A stretch of DNA of 44,702 bases from Candidatus Cloacimonadota bacterium. Lineage in GTDB: Bacteria; Cloacimonadota; Cloacimonadia; Cloacimonadales; TCS61. The position numbers and the translations under genes are program-made. Numbering within the stretch: position 1 is the first letter of the stretch; every line of letters begins with the position of its first letter. The DNA lies in the NCBI GenBank assembly GCA_021108315.1, contig JAIORE010000277.1:1-44702 (forward strand). Direction: 5' to 3'. Shown here in pieces: positions 40,348 to 44,702 of the stretch. The notes under the pieces are model-generated. The model was not told the origin of the DNA. It searched no databases and worked only from the letters and a program-made list of their open reading frames with translations.

Positions 40348-41247
40348 TCATTTATATTTCATATTTTTTGTAGATTGAACCATATCCCATTTAAATGGAT
40401 TTTTTTTCAATATTTTATAATCGATCCAACCGAGAATTCTACTGATTTGTTCTAATATCAATGTTCCAAGAAGGTAAAAGATCAGGGACGGATTTGTCAC
40501 AATTTCTTCCCACATAAGTTTAAGAAGAAGAGAGGAATTCATTGAGCTAACTTTATATCCGGTAGAATCTTTTAGCCAGATATGTCCGGTAGCAATTCGT
40601 CTTCTTTGTTTGATAAAATCTTTTATTGTTTCGGGTCCTTTATTATGTATAATTGCTTCAGGTATATATTTTTTTTGTAATCCGGCAGAAGTAATTTGCG
40701 ATTCTATGCTGGCTTCATCAACAGCACTTTCAATCGGTATTTCATCAAAAATTTTGCGAAAAGCTATCATTTCACCTAACTTTGGTGAGATCAAAGCCAT
40801 TTTATGATGTAATTTCCAAAGAAGATTTACACTGTAGCCAATAAAATTATTTGCTCTATTTTCCGGAATTGGTCTTCCTCCAGTCATTCCAATATTTTCG
40901 TCAGAAAATGCTGAAATCATTTTCTCTACAGTATTTGCTGCTGGAATAGTATCACCACTTTCTATAATTAAGATTTCATTTTGAGAATGTTTTATGAAAT
41001 TATTTATCGCTGAAGATTTTCCATTTCGCTCTGATTCAACAATTAATTTTATTCTATCATCATCTTCAGAAAAGCTTTTTACTATTTTATCAGTATCATC
41101 CGTAGAAGCACTGGAAACAACAATAATTTCATCAATAATAACTTTTTCAAGCTTTTGTTCCTGTAAAGATTTCAGGAGTTTACCGATTATTTTTTCTTCA
41201 TTGTAAGCGATTATACCGATACTACACTTTATTTTTGCTGATTGCAT
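40348..41247 (-). CDS. Family 2 glycosyltransferase
   Basis: A 299-aa GT-A fold transferase: CSIGIIAYNEEKIIGKLLKS at the start, IDEIIVVSSASTDDTDKIV, the donor-binding loop IESGDTIPAANT (in place of a DxD), and SAVDEASIESQITSAGL with the acceptor-side Glu/Asp residues. The C-terminus has one hydrophobic segment (NPSLIFYLLGTLILEQI), so it is probably membrane-attached. The gene begins inside nusB (26-nt overlap) after a GGGAT-like site, so it is coupled to nusB. It likely transfers sugar to an envelope glycan or lipid; the exact sugar is unknown. Confidence 0.88.
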   Translation of the reverse strand: MQSAKIKCSIGIIAYNEEKIIGKLLKSLQEQKLEKVIIDEIIVVSSASTDDTDKIVKSFSEDDDRIKLIVESERNGKSSAINNFIKHSQNEILIIESGDTIPAANTVEKMISAFSDENIGMTGGRPIPENRANNFIGYSVNLLWKLHHKMALISPKLGEMIAFRKIFDEIPIESAVDEASIESQITSAGLQKKYIPEAIIHNKGPETIKDFIKQRRRIATGHIWLKDSTGYKVSSMNSSLLLKLMWEEIVTNPSLIFYLLGTLILEQISRILGWIDYKILKKNPFKWDMVQSTKNMKYK

Positions 41248-41662
41248 TTAATATCCCATTTATAAATTTACCTGATCCTTCGGAACAGAATTTTTTGGAA
41301 ATCTCAATAGCCTCGTTCATTATGATTGTATGAGGTGTGTCTGTAAATAATATTTCACCAATCGCAATCCTAAGAACGCTTTTGTCTAGCAAGGCAAGTC
41401 GCTCCATGCTCCAATTTTGAGAATTCTTGGCAATCTCTTCGTCTATTTTGATAATATTTTGGATAGAATTTTTGAGAAGAAACTCAGCAAATTCATAGAT
41501 TCTTGTCCCTTCTTTTATTTTTTGATCCAACATAATGTTATCCATATTTGCTTTATAAAGAAATATCCATCCAAGTTCTTGCAAAAATTCATTTTTCTCT
41601 GCAAAATCAAGAGAATAAAGGGTTTGAATTGCTATTTCGCGTGATTTTCTTCTTACTCCCAT
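41222..41662 (-). CDS. nusB: Transcription antitermination protein NusB
   Basis: All-helical RNA-binding factor that, with NusE/S10, loads on boxA during rRNA antitermination. About 146 aa from the ATG at 41660-41662 (MGVRRKSREIAIQTLYSLDF, the standard NusB opening); the frame begins 11 codons earlier with a basic run that is not conserved. AAGGA lies eight bases upstream. The block WSMERLALLDKSVLRIAIGE and the following NEAIEISKKFCSEGSGKFING are family hallmarks. It starts the five-gene reverse-strand series ending in the NUDIX gene. Confidence 0.95.
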   Translation of the reverse strand: MGVRRKSREIAIQTLYSLDFAEKNEFLQELGWIFLYKANMDNIMLDQKIKEGTRIYEFAEFLLKNSIQNIIKIDEEIAKNSQNWSMERLALLDKSVLRIAIGEILFTDTPHTIIMNEAIEISKKFCSEGSGKFINGILNAISKNKV

Positions 41663-41690
41663 TTTTCTTTTTCCTTTTTTTAATCTGTAA

Positions 41691-41710
41691 CACAAACAAT
41701 CCTGTTTGTG
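41691..41710. repeat. Short hairpin sharing a core with 1558-1601
   Basis: CACAAACA-ATCC-TGTTTGTG: 8-bp stem, 4-nt loop, just upstream of nusB. CAATCCTGTTTGT is also the left arm of the larger hairpin at 1558-1601, so both belong to one repeat family. Confidence 0.5.
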
Positions 41711-41924
41711 CCTTTTGATATCACACCTTATTTATATTCTTAAAAATCGTTTTGTGCAAGATGAAACTTAATCAAACTTGCTTCGTAACGAATGGTAATG
41801 AGTATGCGAGAATGATGACATACTCGAATAATTCTCGAATCACATTCTCTTCGGTCATTGCGATTTAAGTCTTATTCTTAATTAAAGTTTCATATTCGAG
41901 ATTTCACAAACAGAATTATTTGGA

Positions 41925-43937
41925 TTACCTAATTTCACTTCCAGTAGAAACTGATCTATCCGGGATTAGAACCGAAAGTTTTCCGTTTTCTTCAGCAGAA
42001 AGAATCATTGCTTGAGATTCTATTCCCATAACTTTTCGGGGTTTTAAGTTGAACAAAGCAACTACTTTTTTCCCAATCAAATCTTCCGGTTTGTAGAATT
42101 GCGAAATCCCCGCAATCACTTGCCTTGTTTCGTTGCCAATTTTCAAAACCACTTTGAGTAATTTTTTTGATTTTTTTATTGATTCTGCTTTGATAACTTC
42201 AGCGATTCTAAGTTCCATTTTCATAAAATCATCAAATTCGATTTCATCTTTGTGCTCTAATTCAACATTCTCATTTTCAATTTTATTAAGTAATTCATTC
42301 TGATATTTTATCTCATCATCCTGAATTTTTGGGAAAAGAGGTTTTACTTCTCCAATATTGTATTCACAAATTTTAGTTTGTAATGAATCCCAATCTATTT
42401 CCTTAGTTAACTTAAGTATTTCTCGCAATTTGTTCATACTTTTCGGTATAATGGGAGAAAAAACGATAGAAATCTTGCGAAGTAATTCAGCACAAACAAA
42501 TAATGTTTCATTTGCCTTTGCTTTATCTAATTTCACAGTTTTCCAAGGTTGAGTCTCATCAAAATATTTATTCCCGATACGGGCAATCTCAATAATATCT
42601 CTCGTAGCTTTTCTCACTTTGTATTCTGAATAATCTTTTTCAATATCCTCGAACAAAATATCTGATTTTTCAAATACTTTTTTAGAAATTTCAGAAAACT
42701 TAATTGGTTTCAAAATTACACCATCAAAATACTTTTTTGAAAAGGCAAAGACTCTATTTGCCATATTACCAAGGATATTTGCCAAATCCGTATTAATCTT
42801 GTTTTGAAAATCTTCCCAACTGAAATCACTATCTTTTTTTTCAGGGGCATTCGCAGCAAGAACATATCTTAGATATTCTCCATCAAAGTATTTAACAAAA
42901 TCTTTCACCCAAATCGCATAATTCTTGCTAGTTGATATTTTTTTTCCATTTATACTCAAGTATTCATTTGCCGGCACATCGTGTGGTAAAATATAATTTT
43001 CTTTCTGTTTCATCAGCATAGCAGGCCAAATTATGGTGTGAAACGGGATATTGTCTTTTCCCACAAAATGGATAAGCTTACAATTTTCATCCAACCAATA
43101 ATCTTTCCATTTATCTGGCTTACCTTGCAGTTTTGCCCATTCGACAGTTGAAGAAAGATAACCGATCGGAGCATCGAACCAAACATACAAAACTTTTCCA
43201 TCTGTATTTTTCAGCGGAACTTTGATTCCCCAATTTATATCACGAGTGATAGCACGTTCTATCAATCCTTCATTGAGCCAGCTCATAATAAAATTATGAA
43301 CGTTTTCTTTCCAATAGGTTTTGGTTTTCAACCATTCTTGCAGCTCATTTTCTAATTTTGGTAAATTCAAAAACCAATGGGTTGTATCTTTGATTATCGG
43401 TGTATTACCGGAAATTTTACTCTTCGGACTTTTTAGCTGAATTGCTTCAATCAGTTTTCCGCAACTATCACACTGATCTCCACGAGCTTCATCTTCCCCA
43501 CAATGCGGACAAATCCCTTCCACGTAACGATCTGGTAAAAAACGCTTATGTTCTTCATCATAAAATTGGGGTGTAGTTTTCTTATTGATAAATCCCGCTT
43601 CCAAAAGATTTGAGAAAAAATCCTGTGAAATTCGGTGATGTTCTTCCCGTGAAGTTCCCGAGAAATTATCAAATTCTATCCCAACATCATCAAACGCCTG
43701 TTTAATACTTTCGTGGTAACGCTTTACAATTTCTTGAGGAGATACTTTTTCCGATTCTGCTTTGATAGAAATTGGTGCTCCATGCTCATCAGTTCCACAT
43801 ATATAAATAATATCGTTTCCTTTCAATTTCTGAAATCTCACAAAAATATCAGCAGGAAGATATGCACCCGCAACATGACCGATATGAAGATCACCGTTTG
43901 CATAAGGAAGCCCACTTGTTACTAAAAATTTTGTCAT
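41925..43937 (-). CDS. metG: Methionyl-tRNA synthetase with C-terminal tRNA-binding domain
   Basis: Class I synthetase charging tRNA-Met, 670 aa. HIGH motif PYANGDLHIGHVAGAYLPAD at residues ~10-29; a four-Cys zinc knuckle (CPHCGEDEARGDQCDSCGKL); KMSKS region as KKISTSKNYAIW (~330). The last ~105 residues form the EMAP-II/Trbp111 OB-fold domain (FDDFMKMELRIAEVIKAESI ... KVVALFNLKPRKVMG), common in bacterial dimeric MetRS. The start is set to the ATG at 43935-43937 (GGAGC six bases upstream), four codons inside the longest frame. The KMSKS loop variant (KISTSKN) is a known variation and does not suggest loss. Confidence 0.96.
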   Translation of the reverse strand: MTKFLVTSGLPYANGDLHIGHVAGAYLPADIFVRFQKLKGNDIIYICGTDEHGAPISIKAESEKVSPQEIVKRYHESIKQAFDDVGIEFDNFSGTSREEHHRISQDFFSNLLEAGFINKKTTPQFYDEEHKRFLPDRYVEGICPHCGEDEARGDQCDSCGKLIEAIQLKSPKSKISGNTPIIKDTTHWFLNLPKLENELQEWLKTKTYWKENVHNFIMSWLNEGLIERAITRDINWGIKVPLKNTDGKVLYVWFDAPIGYLSSTVEWAKLQGKPDKWKDYWLDENCKLIHFVGKDNIPFHTIIWPAMLMKQKENYILPHDVPANEYLSINGKKISTSKNYAIWVKDFVKYFDGEYLRYVLAANAPEKKDSDFSWEDFQNKINTDLANILGNMANRVFAFSKKYFDGVILKPIKFSEISKKVFEKSDILFEDIEKDYSEYKVRKATRDIIEIARIGNKYFDETQPWKTVKLDKAKANETLFVCAELLRKISIVFSPIIPKSMNKLREILKLTKEIDWDSLQTKICEYNIGEVKPLFPKIQDDEIKYQNELLNKIENENVELEHKDEIEFDDFMKMELRIAEVIKAESIKKSKKLLKVVLKIGNETRQVIAGISQFYKPEDLIGKKVVALFNLKPRKVMGIESQAMILSAEENGKLSVLIPDRSVSTGSEIR

Positions 43938-44294
43938 TTTTTGCTCCATAACATTATAAAAATAAATATTACCTAAATCAGGAGCATAGTATAAATGTCA
44001 AGTACAATGAATATTGATTTTTTTCTGAATTGTGGTGATTTTTATTTCACAAAGATAATTTATTTCTCTTTCTTTTTTCGTGATAATTCGTGCAAATTCG
44101 TGGTTTTATCTTTTTTGGAAATTACCTTTAAAGTATTGGCTTAGTTCTTCCTCTGTTTGCTGAATAATTTTTGGGGATTGTTGAAAACTTCTTCACTACA
44201 ATTGAATTCAAGTTTCAGTAGAAATTTCATCAGCTGTCAGAAATATTGTTCCAAGAAGAAATTAATATTTCTATTAATTTTTCTCCAAAAACAC
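43938..44294. other. Intergenic region upstream of metG
   Basis: No gene seen. 44072-44117 carries the dispersed phrase TTCGTGATAATTCGTGCAAA, the opposite-strand relative of 1372-1420. It must hold the metG promoter, which I could not fix. Confidence 0.45.
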
Positions 44295-44370
44295 TGGAGC
44301 ATATAACGGGATTCGAACCAGCGACCTTTAGCTTGGGAAGCTGATGTTCTTCCAATTGAACTATGCTCGC
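44295..44370 (-). tRNA. tRNA-Gly (anticodon CCC), with weak stems
   Basis: Read on the minus strand: GCGAGCATAGTTCAATTGG start, D stem GTTC/GAAC, anticodon loop TTCCCAA (anticodon CCC), T loop TTCGAAT, and a final encoded CCA. The length (76 nt) and layout match bacterial tRNA-Gly. However, the acceptor stem (GCGAGCA with TATATGC) has an A-A and a C-A mismatch, and the anticodon and T stems each have one mismatch. It may be a true but divergent tRNA, or a decaying copy. Confidence 0.65.
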
Positions 44371-44487
44371 ATTTTTAAAAATATTTTTGATAATCTAAGT
44401 TATACTAGTCCCACTTAAAAATGTCCTTTACAGATATAACCGTATAACAATTTAGGCAGTTATAAATAAATTATCTGTGAGTGAGAA

Positions 44488-44658
44488 ATGAAAAGCCATA
44501 AAATTTCAGACCAAGAAAAAAGATTTTTAAAAAACTTGCGAAACAAAACTAAAAAAGTTCCTCTTTATAAAAAAGTATCTGTTATCCTACTTGTATTTGA
44601 CGGTGTAGAATATGGAGATATCGCAGCCTTTTTGGGAATTATAGATGTTCGCAGATGA
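44488..44658 (+). pseudogene. Decayed IS630-like transposase fragment
   Basis: A 56-codon frame (MKSHKISDQEKRFLKNLRNK start) with the helix-turn-helix look of IS630-type transposases: VPLYKKVSVILLVFDGVEYG then DIAAFLGIIDVRR. The TGA at 44656-44658 falls where a Trp is usual (RRW-IDT), and beyond it the likeness continues as IDTL, then in another frame as FNHNYLESNF. The start is weak (GAG near the ATG). It looks like the N-terminal remnant of a transposase; the catalytic part would be past the window edge, if present at all. Confidence 0.5.
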
Positions 44659-44702
44659 ATTGATACTCTTTAATCATAATTATCTTGAATCCAATTTTAA
44701 AT

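Overview
This 44.7 kb window is low-GC bacterial DNA. Several large secreted proteins end in a 'YPNPFNP...' tail finishing in 'K(M)LLLK', a C-terminal sorting-type domain common in the FCB group and especially in Cloacimonadota-like genomes. SurA-type chaperones, TPR histidine kinases and sigma-54 activators fit a Gram-negative, probably anaerobic, amino-acid-using member of that group. The lineage is inferred from gene content only. The genetic code is standard: TGA stops occur at ATGA gene overlaps.

Left chromosomal part (1-6.6 kb): rdgB and a YkvA-type protein, an ornithine-type aminotransferase with an odd acidic tail, a gap holding a palindromic repeat element, and a large secreted subtilisin-like protease.

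Integrated island (about 6,612-15,106): an 8.46 kb element inserted at the 3' end of a tRNA-Ser(GGA) gene. It is bounded by a 32-bp duplication of the tRNA end and by two copies of a 33-bp internal repeat that look like integrase arm sites. It carries a tyrosine integrase, HicAB, a secreted beta-helix/PKD protein, a lipoprotein, a phage terminase small subunit (gp3 type), a phage gene II/X-like replication protein, a Rha-type regulator, an excisionase-like HTH protein and an unknown 310-aa protein. There are no capsid, tail, portal or large-terminase genes. This is the layout of a phage satellite (PICI-like) and is the most interesting object here.

Central chromosomal part (15.2-28.9 kb): a six-gene operon begins with SDR-type threonine dehydrogenase and ends with 2-amino-3-ketobutyrate CoA ligase (threonine to glycine plus acetyl-CoA), with a rubrerythrin-like protein, two related lipoproteins and acpS between them. 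After a second copy of the palindromic element come a SurA/PpiD-like isomerase, a TPR sensor histidine kinase and its NtrC-type sigma-54 response regulator. Just downstream, a -24/-12-like promoter with two upstream direct repeats precedes a secreted Trp-rich repeat protein, a plausible target of the regulator.

Right part (29-44.7 kb): three tandem LamG-domain secreted paralogues, two of them with frame lesions; a pair of tiny paralogous membrane peptides not large enough for routine gene calling; valS; a GxxExxY protein between inverted repeats; an operon nusB - glycosyltransferase - radical SAM - membrane beta-propeller protein - NUDIX; metG; a poorly paired tRNA-Gly(CCC); and a decayed transposase fragment at the edge. 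Short dispersed intergenic repeats occur throughout.
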